Shown one piece after another: positions 1 to 8,174 of a stretch of DNA of 57,651 nucleotides. The DNA is from Acidobacteriota bacterium (GTDB lineage Bacteria; Acidobacteriota; Thermoanaerobaculia; Thermoanaerobaculales; Sulfomarinibacteraceae): NCBI GenBank assembly GCA_024641545.1, contig JAHECW010000011.1:1-57651 (forward strand), given 5' to 3'. Each line of letters begins with the position of its first letter. Position 1 is the first letter of the stretch. Made by a program: the position numbers and the translations under genes. The notes below the pieces were generated by a model that made no database searches, was not told the origin of the DNA, and was given only the letters and a program-made list of their open reading frames with translations.

Positions 1-118
1 CCAGCCGCTGCCCCTGCCGCTGTCCCAGCCGCCGTCCCAGCCGCCGCCCCTGCCGCCGCCCCTGCCGCCGCCCCTGCCGCCGCCCCTGCCGCCGCCCCTG
101 CCGCCGCCCCTGCCGCTG
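1..118. repeat. Hexamer-period GC-rich array (H1), cut by window edge
   Basis: The sequence keeps a 6-bp period, with units such as CCGCTG, CCCCTG, CCGCCG and TCCCAG. It settles into a regular 12-mer (CCGCCG-CCCCTG) repeated about six times. No gene on either strand explains it. Related arrays follow the stop near 11993 and occur at 49.6 and 53.6 kb. It runs directly toward the 37-bp core at 131-167. Confidence 0.85.
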
Positions 119-130
119 TGTCCCGGAGCC

Positions 131-167
131 CCGGCCTTCCGGGCCGCCTCCGGCGACCCAGCGTCGC
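131..167. repeat. 37-bp dispersed core repeat, copy 1
   Basis: CCGGCCTTCCGGGCCGCCT... matches the reverse complement of 53630-53666 at 34 of 37 positions by hand alignment. Both copies lie next to a hexamer-period array. No coding function is visible. Confidence 0.75.
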
Positions 168-489
168 GTGATCAGCGTGGTCGGAGACAGGACGGGAAGG
201 ACTGCGCCCACGCTGATCGCGCGCCGGCGGCCTGTTTCGCGGCCGGAAGAGATGCACCGGATCGATTTCGCCGTGGGTTGCCCGGCATCGGCATGATGCG
301 CAGCGGTCCGGGTCGCCGGATGGGTGGTGGCTCTGCACAATGCCGTGCCCGGCACGCCCCGAGGGAGGCTTGTTCCCGCGTGCTTGCGGCGTTGCCGCTC
401 GCGCTCGCGACCCTACCAATCAATTGAACCGTCGTCTCAGCTTTATTCGACGAAACGATCTAAGATCGCTCTCGATCGGAGGGCTCGCG
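168..489. other. Non-coding interval with an inverted repeat
   Basis: No convincing gene lies here; the short ORFs in the track lack domains and overlap each other. An 11-bp perfect inverted repeat, GATCAGCGTGG (170-180) and CCACGCTGATC (208-218), could form a stem with a 27-nt loop. It may be the terminator of a gene outside the window. The last about 60 bases hold the leader of the next gene with a GGAGG-type ribosome site. Confidence 0.5.
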
Positions 490-1914
490 ATGAAACACGT
501 CTGCTCGGTCTGCGCCTATGTCTATGACGACGACATCGAGGGCGTTCGCTTCGACGAGCTTCCGGATGACTGGGTGTGCCCCATCTGTACCGCCGACACC
601 AGCTTCTTCGAGGCCCAGGATCGGCCATCGCATTCTGACGCGGTCTCGAATACGGGCGCGGGCGCGGAAGCAGGCGATCTCGGGGACTATCTCTCTCAGT
701 GGCGGCGGGACACCCATCCCCTCGAGGGCGATCTCGCGATGATCCAGGAGATGGCGATCACGGGAATCTCGGTTCTCGAGCCGATGCGGACCAGCAAGAA
801 AGTGATTTCCTGGGACGAGATCCTGATCTGCGGCGCCCAGCTCGCCACCCTGCCGCTCAACGACACCGAGGCGGTGAGCACCCGAACCGTCATCGGACCC
901 AACGCCGCCCATCCGCTGGTCATCGACACTCCGGTCTATGTCAGCCACATGTCCTACGGCGCCCTGTCCCGTGAGGTCAAGATCGCCCTCGCCCGCGGCA
1001 GCGCCGCCGCCGGCACCGCGATGTGCTCCGGCGAGGGCGGCATCCTGCCCGAGAGCCTCGAAGCAGCCCACCGCTATATCTTCGAGTATGTCCCCAACCG
1101 CTACTCGGTCACCGCCGAAAACCTCCGTGCGGTGGACGCGGTCGAGATCAAGATCGGTCAATCGGCCAAACCGGGGCTCGGCGGGCACCTCCCCGGTTCG
1201 AAGGTCACCGAGGAGATCGCCGCGGTTCGGGGCTTTCCCGCCGGCAGCGACATCATCAGTCCGGCGCATTTCCCCGACATCACCGACGCCGACGAGCTCA
1301 GGGCCAAGGTCGACGAGTTGCGCGAGGCCACCGGCGGCAAACCCATCGGGATCAAGCTCGCGGCCGGTCAGATCGAGGCCGATCTCGAGATCGCGCTGGC
1401 GGCGCGACCCGATTTCGTCACCATCGACGGCCGGGCCGGCGCGACCGGGGCCGCACCCAAGGTGGTCAAGGACGCCACCGCGATCCCGACCATCTTCGCG
1501 CTCGCGAGGGCGCGTGCCTTTCTCGACGGCGCCGGCGCCGACGGCGTCTCGCTGGTGATCACCGGCGGGCTGCGGACCTCGGCTGACGCCGCCAAGGCAA
1601 TCGCCATGGGCGCCGATGCGGTGGCTTTCGCCTCCGCCGCCCTCATGGCCGCCGGCTGCCAGCAGTACCGCATCTGCCACACCGGCAAGTGCCCGGTGGG
1701 GATCACCACCCAGGACCCGGAGCTCCGCGCCCGTCTCAAGATCGATCTCTCGGCGAAGCGGGTGGAGAATTTCTTCCGCGCCACAACCCACGAGCTTGCC
1801 GATTTCGCCCGGCTGACCGGCCACAACGACATCCACAAACTGAGCACTCACGACCTCCGAACCACGAGCTCGGAGATTTCCAACCACTCATCCATCGCCC
1901 ACGTGGGCGACTGA
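490..1914 (+). CDS. Rubredoxin-glutamate synthase-like FMN/Fe-S fusion protein
   Basis: Predicted 474 aa. Residues 1-35 form a rubredoxin-type iron site (C5-x2-C8 and C30-x2-C33) whose inter-ligand loop is about eight residues shorter than in a classical rubredoxin. The rest matches the glutamate synthase large-subunit FMN-binding domain ([23 protein letters not shown]), ending with a C390-x5-C396-x4-C401 pattern expected for a [3Fe-4S] cluster. The amidotransferase and GXGXG domains of full GltB are absent, so this is a stand-alone FMN oxidoreductase. ATG 490 is chosen over the track start at 340 because the rubredoxin domain begins there, after CGGAGGG. It lies 16 bp before the rubrerythrin start, so electron transfer to or from rubrerythrin is plausible but inferred. 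The substrate is unknown. Confidence 0.88.
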   Translation: MKHVCSVCAYVYDDDIEGVRFDELPDDWVCPICTADTSFFEAQDRPSHSDAVSNTGAGAEAGDLGDYLSQWRRDTHPLEGDLAMIQEMAITGISVLEPMRTSKKVISWDEILICGAQLATLPLNDTEAVSTRTVIGPNAAHPLVIDTPVYVSHMSYGALSREVKIALARGSAAAGTAMCSGEGGILPESLEAAHRYIFEYVPNRYSVTAENLRAVDAVEIKIGQSAKPGLGGHLPGSKVTEEIAAVRGFPAGSDIISPAHFPDITDADELRAKVDELREATGGKPIGIKLAAGQIEADLEIALAARPDFVTIDGRAGATGAAPKVVKDATAIPTIFALARARAFLDGAGADGVSLVITGGLRTSADAAKAIAMGADAVAFASAALMAAGCQQYRICHTGKCPVGITTQDPELRARLKIDLSAKRVENFFRATTHELADFARLTGHNDIHKLSTHDLRTTSSEISNHSSIAHVGD

Positions 1915-1930
1915 GAAAATGGAGGCAACA

Positions 1931-2452
1931 GTGTCAAAAACGCAAGAGAATCTGATGGCCGCATTCGCCGGTGAAAGCCAGGCGCGCAACATGTACACCT
2001 TCTTCGCCAACGTGGCGCGCAAGGAGGGCTATCACTACATCGCCAGGATCTTCGAGGAAACCGCCATCAACGAGATGCGGCACGCCAAGGACGAGTTCGT
2101 CCTCGCCGGCAAGCTCGGCGACACCGCGGCCAACCTCCAAGAGGCCATCGACGGTGAACACTACGAGACCACCACCATGTACCCCGAGTTTGCGGCGCAG
2201 GCCGACGCCGACGGCAACAAGGAAGCGGCCATCCTCTTTCGGATGATCGCGAGGGTCGAGGCGGAGCACCGTGATCGCTACAAGAAGCTTCTCGAGATGG
2301 TCAAGAACGGCACCGTATTCAAACGCGACAAACCGATCCGCTGGAAGTGCTCGGTCTGCGGCTATGTCCACGAGGGCACCGAACCCCCCGGCAAGTGCCC
2401 CTGCTGCAAGCACCCGCGGGAGCACTACGAACCGGAGAGCACGGAGATCTGA
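1931..2452 (+). CDS. rbr: Rubrerythrin
   Basis: Predicted 173 aa. The N-terminal ferritin-like diiron domain contains GESQARN, an E-x2-H in NEMRHAK and a second in EAEHRDRY. The C-terminal rubredoxin domain has CSVC and CPCC. Rubrerythrins reduce hydrogen peroxide in the cytoplasm using electrons from rubredoxin-type donors. I choose GTG 1931 (MSKTQENL) because GGAGG lies five bases before it; the track ATG at 1919 precedes that site. It directly follows the rubredoxin-GltS fusion, probably in the same transcript, and is followed by a hairpin terminator. Confidence 0.93.
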   Translation: MSKTQENLMAAFAGESQARNMYTFFANVARKEGYHYIARIFEETAINEMRHAKDEFVLAGKLGDTAANLQEAIDGEHYETTTMYPEFAAQADADGNKEAAILFRMIARVEAEHRDRYKKLLEMVKNGTVFKRDKPIRWKCSVCGYVHEGTEPPGKCPCCKHPREHYEPESTEI

Positions 2453-2481
2453 TCTTCGCAGCCGACACAATCGAGAACCAC

Positions 2482-2519
2482 ACGCCCGCCGGCAGGAAAC
2501 CGGCGGGCGTCCCTTGTTG
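2482..2519 (+). terminator. Terminator after rubrerythrin
   Basis: An 11-bp perfect stem, ACGCCCGCCGG/CCGGCGGGCGT with a 7-nt loop, is followed by a modest T-rich stretch (CCCTTGTTG). It starts about 30 bp after the rubrerythrin stop. Confidence 0.75.
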
Positions 2520-2629
2520 ATCGATCCGTCAGATCCAACGCGGCTTTGCGATCTCGAGGCGCCGTCGGGCTCGCCTTTCCGCCGATTTTGGTTCATGATT
2601 GCGGCCAGACAAGCTGAAAGGACACATCG

Positions 2630-4852
2630 ATGACTCAAAGGCTGTGGATCCTGACGGTAGGCGCGCTCGCAATCCTGACGGCGACCACCACCATCGCCCA
2701 ATCCCCGGCACAGGCGCCCGAGAGCAACGAGAAGCTCGTCCTGGTGCTTTCCGGCGGCGGCGCGCGCGGAGCCGCCCACATCGGGGTTCTCAAGGTCCTC
2801 GAGGAACTCCACGTGGCGCCCGATCTCATCGTCGGCACCAGCATGGGCTCCATCGTCGGCGGCCTCTACGCCGCCGGTTGGTCACCCACGGAGATCGAGG
2901 AGCTCCTCGCTTCCATCGATTGGAACGGGATTTTTTCCGACGAGGTGCACCGCAGCGAGCTCTCGTTCCGGCGCAAGCAGGACGATCGACCGGTCCTGAT
3001 CCAGGCCCGGCTCTATTTCAAAGGCTTCAAGCCCTACCTTCCCGGCGGCATCCTCGGCGGCCAGCGGCTCGAGCTCTTGATGGATGCGCTGCAGACCGAG
3101 TCCGCCTCTGGCGCCGACCTCGACGACCTCAATATCCCCTACCGAGCCGTCGCCGCTGACATTGCCACCGGCCAACCCGTGGTCATCGACAACACGACGC
3201 TGGCCACGGCCATGCGAGCCTCGATGTCGATTCCGGGGGCGTTCTCACCGGTCGAACTGGATGGGCGGAAACTGGTCGACGGCGGATCGGTGGCGAATCT
3301 CCCGGTCGGGATCGCCAAGCAGCTCGGCGCCACCTCGGTGATCGCGGTCGACATTTCGAGCCCGCTCACCGCCGATGAGGACGAGCTCGAGAGCTTTTTT
3401 TCGGTATTCAACCAGCTCAACAGCCTGTTGACCGTCGGCAATCGGGACCGCGATGCGGCCCTCCTCGACGATGGCGACGTCCTCGTTCAACCCGATCTCG
3501 GCGATATCAGCTTCATCGGCTTCGACCGCGCCCTCGAGGCGGTTGCGATCGGTGAGGCCGCCGCCCGCGAGATGGCCGACACCCTCGCCCGGTTCGCCAC
3601 CGAGGACGACGAGAAGTGGGACGCGTACCTCACCCGGCAGCGCCGGCGACCACGGGGGCCGATGACCATCGACCGGATCCGGATCGTCAACACCGCCCCC
3701 ATCAGCGATGCCGTCGTTCGCCACGCCCTCTCCCTGGAGCCGCCCGAGAGCTACGAACCCAGTACCCTCCTCGGGGACCTCATGCAGCTCCACAGCCTGC
3801 GGTACTTCGGCATCATCGACTATCGCATCGACGGCGAGGAGGGCGACCGCGAGCTCGTGATCACGACCCCGCCGCGACCGTCGGGGCGCGGGTCGGTCGA
3901 GGTCGGATTCGGTTTCTCGGACGATTTCGACGGCAACACCGGCTACACCCTGTCGGCTCGACATCAGTTGCTGGCGGTCAACCGCCGCGGCGGTGAGTGG
4001 CAGAACATCCTCCAGCTCGGCACGGTCGGCCTCTTCGAAAGCCAGTTCTACCAACCGCTCGACGGCGCCATGCGCTGGTTTGTCGAACCATCACTGGGTT
4101 TCCGGCGTGAGATCGCCAATCTGTGGGCGGGTGGAAAACCGGTGGTCCAGTACCAGATCGAGGACGTTGCGGCCCGGTTGGCCGCCGGTCGGGTCTTCGG
4201 CCGCTGGGGCGAGCTCCGCGCCACCGCGTTCGCCGCCGACTTCAAGGCCACCCCCCGCATCGGCGACCCGGGCTTCCCGTCCGACGACGAGCGCCGCGGC
4301 GGTTTCAGCTTGGGTTTCACCGTCGACACCGTCGACCAGGTAGCCTTCCCGAGCCGCGGGGTCGCCGCCCACGCCTATTACGAGCGCTCGTCGGAGGCCC
4401 TCGGCGCCGAGAACGACACCGACCTGGCGGCCGCCCGCGTCGGTTACTCGATGAGCTTCGGCCGCAACACCCTGACGCCTTACCTCGAGTACGGCGAGAA
4501 CTTCGAGACCACCCTCGACTATCTCAATCTCTTCAAGCTCGGCGGTCTCGGACGGCTGTCGGGGCTCGGCGACAACGAGCTCCTCGGCGAGAAGATAGCG
4601 CTGGCGCGGCTGCTCTACTACTACCGCGTGACCGACTTCCGCGCCGCCGGCTTCGGGGTCCAGCTCTATGTCGGTGCGAGTCTCGAGGCCGGCAATGTCT
4701 ACGCCCGGCACGAACCGATCACCGGCTCGAGTCTGTTGACCGCCTGGAGTCTGTTCATCGGTTCCGACACGCCGCTGGGACCGGTCTACTTGGGATACGG
4801 CCGAAGCGAGGATCGCGACCGGTTCTACTTCACGATCGGGGATCGGTTCTAG
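2630..4852 (+). CDS. Patatin-like phospholipase with C-terminal Omp85/BamA-type barrel
   Basis: 740 aa with a signal peptide (residues 1-24, ending TTIAQ). The patatin catalytic domain spans about 35-330: oxyanion loop GGGARG (42-47), nucleophile elbow GTSMG with S71, and the DGG motif with D217 completing the Ser-Asp dyad. About 340-740 is a POTRA-like segment followed by a beta-rich surface-antigen (D15/BamA-like) region ending in aromatic FYFTIGDRF. This is the type V-like patatin architecture of PlpD relatives, in which the lipase is presented by its own outer-membrane barrel. It is monocistronic, with an AAAGGA ribosome site; a heptamer array starts directly after the stop. The lipid substrate cannot be told from sequence. 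Confidence 0.9.
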   Translation: MTQRLWILTVGALAILTATTTIAQSPAQAPESNEKLVLVLSGGGARGAAHIGVLKVLEELHVAPDLIVGTSMGSIVGGLYAAGWSPTEIEELLASIDWNGIFSDEVHRSELSFRRKQDDRPVLIQARLYFKGFKPYLPGGILGGQRLELLMDALQTESASGADLDDLNIPYRAVAADIATGQPVVIDNTTLATAMRASMSIPGAFSPVELDGRKLVDGGSVANLPVGIAKQLGATSVIAVDISSPLTADEDELESFFSVFNQLNSLLTVGNRDRDAALLDDGDVLVQPDLGDISFIGFDRALEAVAIGEAAAREMADTLARFATEDDEKWDAYLTRQRRRPRGPMTIDRIRIVNTAPISDAVVRHALSLEPPESYEPSTLLGDLMQLHSLRYFGIIDYRIDGEEGDRELVITTPPRPSGRGSVEVGFGFSDDFDGNTGYTLSARHQLLAVNRRGGEWQNILQLGTVGLFESQFYQPLDGAMRWFVEPSLGFRREIANLWAGGKPVVQYQIEDVAARLAAGRVFGRWGELRATAFAADFKATPRIGDPGFPSDDERRGGFSLGFTVDTVDQVAFPSRGVAAHAYYERSSEALGAENDTDLAAARVGYSMSFGRNTLTPYLEYGENFETTLDYLNLFKLGGLGRLSGLGDNELLGEKIALARLLYYYRVTDFRAAGFGVQLYVGASLEAGNVYARHEPITGSSLLTAWSLFIGSDTPLGPVYLGYGRSEDRDRFYFTIGDRF

Positions 4853-4943
4853 GAGTGAGGAGTCAAGAGTCAGGGGTTAGGAAGAGCACCGCACGTCTCA
4901 CGCCTCACGTCTTACTCCCAACCCCTCAACTCTTACCCCTCGC
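4853..4943. repeat. Heptamer-period inverted array (R7a)
   Basis: The left arm reads GAGTGAG-GAGTCAA-GAGTCAG-GGGTTAG and the right arm TCTTACT-CCCAACC-CCTCAAC-TCTTACC, roughly its reverse complement; both keep a 7-bp period. It fills the gap between convergent genes. It abuts the patatin TAG and contains the cupin TAA stop (4933-4935). Confidence 0.85.
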
Positions 4944-5283
4944 CCTTGAGCATCACCAGCATCCACTTTGCCGGCTCCGGCGCACGCACCGCATGCGGCA
5001 CATCGGCCGGCATGACGATCAGATCGCCGGGTGCGAGGAGGTGCTCCTTGCCCGCGATGATCACCACCAAAGTTCCTTCGAACAGGTGCACCATCGCGTC
5101 GAAGGGTGCGCTGTGCTCGGCCAGCGCCTGGCCTCGGTCAAAGGCAAAAACGGTGACATTGCCGCCCGCCGACCGCGCCAGGGTCCGACTGACGATGGCT
5201 CCGGGAGCGATCTCGACGGTGGTCTCGAGTCTGTGGACCTCGGCCGTCGCCAGGGCGCCGGGATGTCGTGTCTGCTCGTTCAT
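4933..5283 (-). CDS. Small single-domain cupin protein
   Basis: 116 aa. The cupin barrel covers about 30-112, with the second conserved motif visible as PGDLIVMPADVPHAV. The first motif is degenerate (APFDAMVHLFEG), keeping one clear His and a Glu replaced in spacing, so metal binding is uncertain. No signal peptide; cytoplasmic. GGGAGG precedes the ATG by five bases. It is divergent from the hybrid kinase, sharing a CRP/FNR-type palindrome centred 66 bp upstream of this start. The stop codon lies inside heptamer array R7a. Small cupins bind metals or small ligands; no substrate can be assigned here. Confidence 0.8.
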   Translation of the reverse strand: MNEQTRHPGALATAEVHRLETTVEIAPGAIVSRTLARSAGGNVTVFAFDRGQALAEHSAPFDAMVHLFEGTLVVIIAGKEHLLAPGDLIVMPADVPHAVRAPEPAKWMLVMLKGEG

Positions 5284-5314
5284 GCGTGCCTCCCAGTGTC
5301 TTTCGTCACCGACG

Positions 5315-5320
5315 ATTCTG
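5315..5320 (-). promoter_or_regulatory. Candidate -10 box for the cupin gene
   Basis: CAGAAT on the minus strand (4 of 6 to TATAAT) lies where a class II CRP/FNR-activated promoter would place its -10 if the palindrome at 5343-5356 is centred near -41.5. Confidence 0.4.
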
Positions 5321-5342
5321 CATCCGGACCACGGCTGAGGCC

Positions 5343-5356
5343 TTGATCTCAGTCAA
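5343..5356. promoter_or_regulatory. CRP/FNR-family box between cupin and hybrid kinase
   Basis: TTGATCTCAGTCAA has both half-sites, TTGA and TCAA, separated by 6 bp. This is the spacing recognised by FNR/ANR/DNR/NnrR-type regulators. It lies between divergent starts, 64 bp from the kinase ATG and 60 bp from the cupin ATG, and could serve both promoters. The regulator gene is not in this window. Confidence 0.7.
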
Positions 5357-5381
5357 TCCCTGAACCGAACAGGACCCGACG

Positions 5382-5387
5382 TATACT
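5382..5387 (+). promoter_or_regulatory. -10 box of the hybrid kinase
   Basis: TATACT matches the -10 consensus at five of six positions. A start about 4-7 bases downstream puts the CRP/FNR palindrome at about -42 to -45, close to a class II activator position. Confidence 0.55.
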
Positions 5388-5420
5388 TGATCGAGGTCGC
5401 TCATCCGCGGCGCATCGAGG

Positions 5421-8168
5421 ATGATGGTGGGCAAACAGAGCAACGAAACACCGACACTCCCCGACAGGACGGTCTGCCCGATCACCGGGCTGCCGGTGGA
5501 ACGACGCCCCGAGTGGACCGACGTCGAGCTCGAAGAAAACTACCGGGTGACGGTCGAGGTCGTCGGCGGGCACATGATACGGAGCATCCCGCGCGGCTAC
5601 GCCACGGGCAGCGGGGTCGCCAAGGTCAACGCCCTCCACCGCACGGTCCGCGACGCGGCCATTCCCCCCGGCGACGTCCATATCCATATCGCCGACTACA
5701 GCCAGTTCGAAGGCGCGACCCAAGAGGCGCGGCGCGCCTTTGCCGCCGATCTTCGGGATCGCGAAGGGCTGGTGGCGCTCATTTTCCACGATGTCTCGCC
5801 ATTCTTCGCTCTGTCGATCAAGCTCGGCAAGCGGTTTCTGCGGCTCCACATCCCCATCGAGATCGCAACTGACTACCAGGCCGCCATGAGGCGCTCGCTC
5901 GCGATCCTGGCCGACGAGGGCGTCGAGGGGCTTCCGGAGCTGGACACAAAGAGCCGGCCCCATCCCGAGTACGGCACCCTGGACCTCGACCGGTATCAGG
6001 CTCAGTACCGGGTTCTCGACGGGCACATCGTCCACGGCAGATCCACGGGGTTCATGGGTCTCCTCGAGGTCGAGCGGCAACTCGAGTTCGAGAGCATGGT
6101 CATCTCCTCGCTCGACCGTTCCCGGGGCGCCCCGGTGATGGTGGTCGACGCCAGCGAACTCGAGGGCGTTTCGGCGGCGGGCCGCCGGCTCTACGTCGCG
6201 AGCCTCCGCCACCGTCAACGGACCCATCCCATCGGTCTCTATGTCTGTTATGGCGTGAACTCCTTGCTGCGCAACGTCATCAACATCTCTCGTCCGTTTC
6301 TCCCGTTCCGGATCCGCATCGCTCCAAACGAACAGACGGCGCTGGAAATGGCGCGCGAGGACCGATCGAGCCCCGCAACGACGGCCAGCCGCATCCGATC
6401 GCTGCTCTTCCCCGACCGGTCGAAGGACCAACCGGTTCAACAGACCCATGTCGAGGATCTCCTGCGCCTCATCGCCGCCATTGATTGGGAAGACGACGGC
6501 ACCGTCGAGCACGACTGGCCGCACCCACCGGACCACCCGCTCGCCCCCGTGATCGAATCGCTCGAACTGATCAAGGCCGAGGTTGATGAGCTCTTCCGCA
6601 CCCGACGCCGAACCGAGACCGCCCTGCGCCAGAGCGAGGAGCGCTACCGGACGATTCTCGACACCATCGTCGACGGGTACTACGAGATCAACCTCCGGGG
6701 CCAGGTGATGTTCTGCAACGACGCCCTGCTGCGGATCTTCGGCTATGCGCGTTCGGAGGTCGACGACCTCGATGCCATCGAGCTTCTCGCGGCCGAACAC
6801 CGGGATCGGGCGATTTCGGTCTTCACGCGGGTCTACGAGACCGGTGAGCCGGCCCACTCCATCGACTGGGAGATCAGCACACGAGACGGCACGTCAATCC
6901 TCATCGAGACCTCGATCTCCCTCATCACCGATGTCGACGGACAGGCGCTGGGGTTTCGCGGCATCATCCGCGACATCACCGACCGGGTCAGAACCGCCCA
7001 GGAGAAGGCGAATCTGGAGGCCCAGCTCCAGCGGTCTCAACGCATGGAAGCCATCGGAACCCTCGCCGGCGGGATCGCGCACAATTTCAACAACCTCCTG
7101 ATGGGAATCCAGGGCAACATCTCACTGCTGATCCGGGAGCACTCACCGGACAGCCCACCCGCCAAGCGACTCTCGACCATCGAAGCGTTGGTGGATGGAG
7201 GCTCCAAACTCACATCCCAGCTCCTCGGCTATGCCCGATCGGGCCGTGTCGATGTCAGGATCGTCGACCTCAACGCGCTGGTTCTCGAGATCGCCGAGAC
7301 CTTCAGTCTGACCCGAAAGGAGTATCGGATCCACACCGACCTCGCGGCATCGACCATGCCGGTCGAAGTCGATCCGGCCCAGATCGAGCAGGCGATTCTC
7401 AACCTCCTGGTCAACGCAGCCGATGCCATGCCCCGCGGAGGCGACCTCTATCTCAGCGGTCGTGTGGTCCACCACAGCGAGCTTGCCAACCCCGAGCACG
7501 AAACCAAGAAGGGGGACCATGCCGTCCTGTCGATCCGGGACACCGGGATCGGGATGGACCAGGAGACCCTCGATCGCTGCTTTGAGCCGTTCTTCACCAC
7601 CAAGGGGATCAGCGGCGGTACCGGCCTCGGCCTCGCCTCGGTCTACGGGATCGTCCGGGCGAACGGAGGCCTCATCGACGTCGTCTCGGCCGTCGGTCAG
7701 GGCGCCACCTTCAGTCTGTCGTTCCCGATGGTCGCACAGGGGCCGGATGCGGTCATCGCCGGCCGCGGTGAACCCATCGAGGGCGTCGGCACCATCCTCG
7801 TGGTCGAGGACGATGAAGCGGTCCTCGAGGCCTGCTCGGAGATGCTCACCCTCCTCCGCTACACGCCGATCTGCGTCAGCGCCGGTGAGGCGGCCATCGA
7901 CATCTTCAGCCGCAGGCGGGACGACATCGATCTCGTCATCCTCGATCTCATCCTCACGGATCTCAACGGCGGCGAGGTCTTCGACCGCCTCCGGGCCATC
8001 GATCCCGACATCCGCGTCCTCCTCGCCAGCGGTTACAGTCTCGACGGAGAGGCCGCCGGCATCCTCGAACGCGGATGCAACGGCTTCATCCAGAAACCCT
8101 TCACCATCGAACAGCTTTCGCGCAAGCTCGATGGGCTTCTTTGTCCCCCGACCGAACCACCCGCGTAA
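5421..8168 (+). CDS. Hybrid sensor histidine kinase with duplicated N-terminal sensor domain, PAS and receiver
   Basis: 915 aa, no membrane segments. Residues 41-160 and 196-310 look like two copies of one domain (D-x-S-x-F/L-EG...RR-x-F/Y...LR-x-R), possibly STAS-like. A PAS domain follows at about 405-525. The kinase core has H554 in GGIAHNFNN, N-box NLLVNAADAMP, DTGIGMD and the GTGLGLAS lid. The C-terminal receiver (790-910) has acidic residues E796-D797-D798 and phosphoacceptor D842, with K in FIQKPF. No output regulator is encoded nearby, so its target is unknown. ATG 5421 directly abuts GAGG; GTG 5427 has better ribosome-site spacing. A CRP/FNR box and TATACT precede it. It ends 6 bp from the convergent MDR gene with no terminator. 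Confidence 0.88.
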   Translation: MMVGKQSNETPTLPDRTVCPITGLPVERRPEWTDVELEENYRVTVEVVGGHMIRSIPRGYATGSGVAKVNALHRTVRDAAIPPGDVHIHIADYSQFEGATQEARRAFAADLRDREGLVALIFHDVSPFFALSIKLGKRFLRLHIPIEIATDYQAAMRRSLAILADEGVEGLPELDTKSRPHPEYGTLDLDRYQAQYRVLDGHIVHGRSTGFMGLLEVERQLEFESMVISSLDRSRGAPVMVVDASELEGVSAAGRRLYVASLRHRQRTHPIGLYVCYGVNSLLRNVINISRPFLPFRIRIAPNEQTALEMAREDRSSPATTASRIRSLLFPDRSKDQPVQQTHVEDLLRLIAAIDWEDDGTVEHDWPHPPDHPLAPVIESLELIKAEVDELFRTRRRTETALRQSEERYRTILDTIVDGYYEINLRGQVMFCNDALLRIFGYARSEVDDLDAIELLAAEHRDRAISVFTRVYETGEPAHSIDWEISTRDGTSILIETSISLITDVDGQALGFRGIIRDITDRVRTAQEKANLEAQLQRSQRMEAIGTLAGGIAHNFNNLLMGIQGNISLLIREHSPDSPPAKRLSTIEALVDGGSKLTSQLLGYARSGRVDVRIVDLNALVLEIAETFSLTRKEYRIHTDLAASTMPVEVDPAQIEQAILNLLVNAADAMPRGGDLYLSGRVVHHSELANPEHETKKGDHAVLSIRDTGIGMDQETLDRCFEPFFTTKGISGGTGLGLASVYGIVRANGGLIDVVSAVGQGATFSLSFPMVAQGPDAVIAGRGEPIEGVGTILVVEDDEAVLEACSEMLTLLRYTPICVSAGEAAIDIFSRRRDDIDLVILDLILTDLNGGEVFDRLRAIDPDIRVLLASGYSLDGEAAGILERGCNGFIQKPFTIEQLSRKLDGLLCPPTEPPA

Positions 8169-8174
8169 CGCAGA

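Noticed and set aside
1-118. CRISPR array or repeat-protein gene
   Set aside because: Units are 6 or 12 bp without spacers of uniform length, and no cas genes are present. Reading frames give only low-complexity peptides with no start context.
460-1887. 475-aa minus-strand ORF opposite the rubredoxin-GltS gene
   Set aside because: Shadow of a high-GC gene; no domain, no ribosome site, and the plus strand encodes a clear family. The same reasoning removes 5349-6857 (-), 11990-13627 (-) and 23442-25022 (-).
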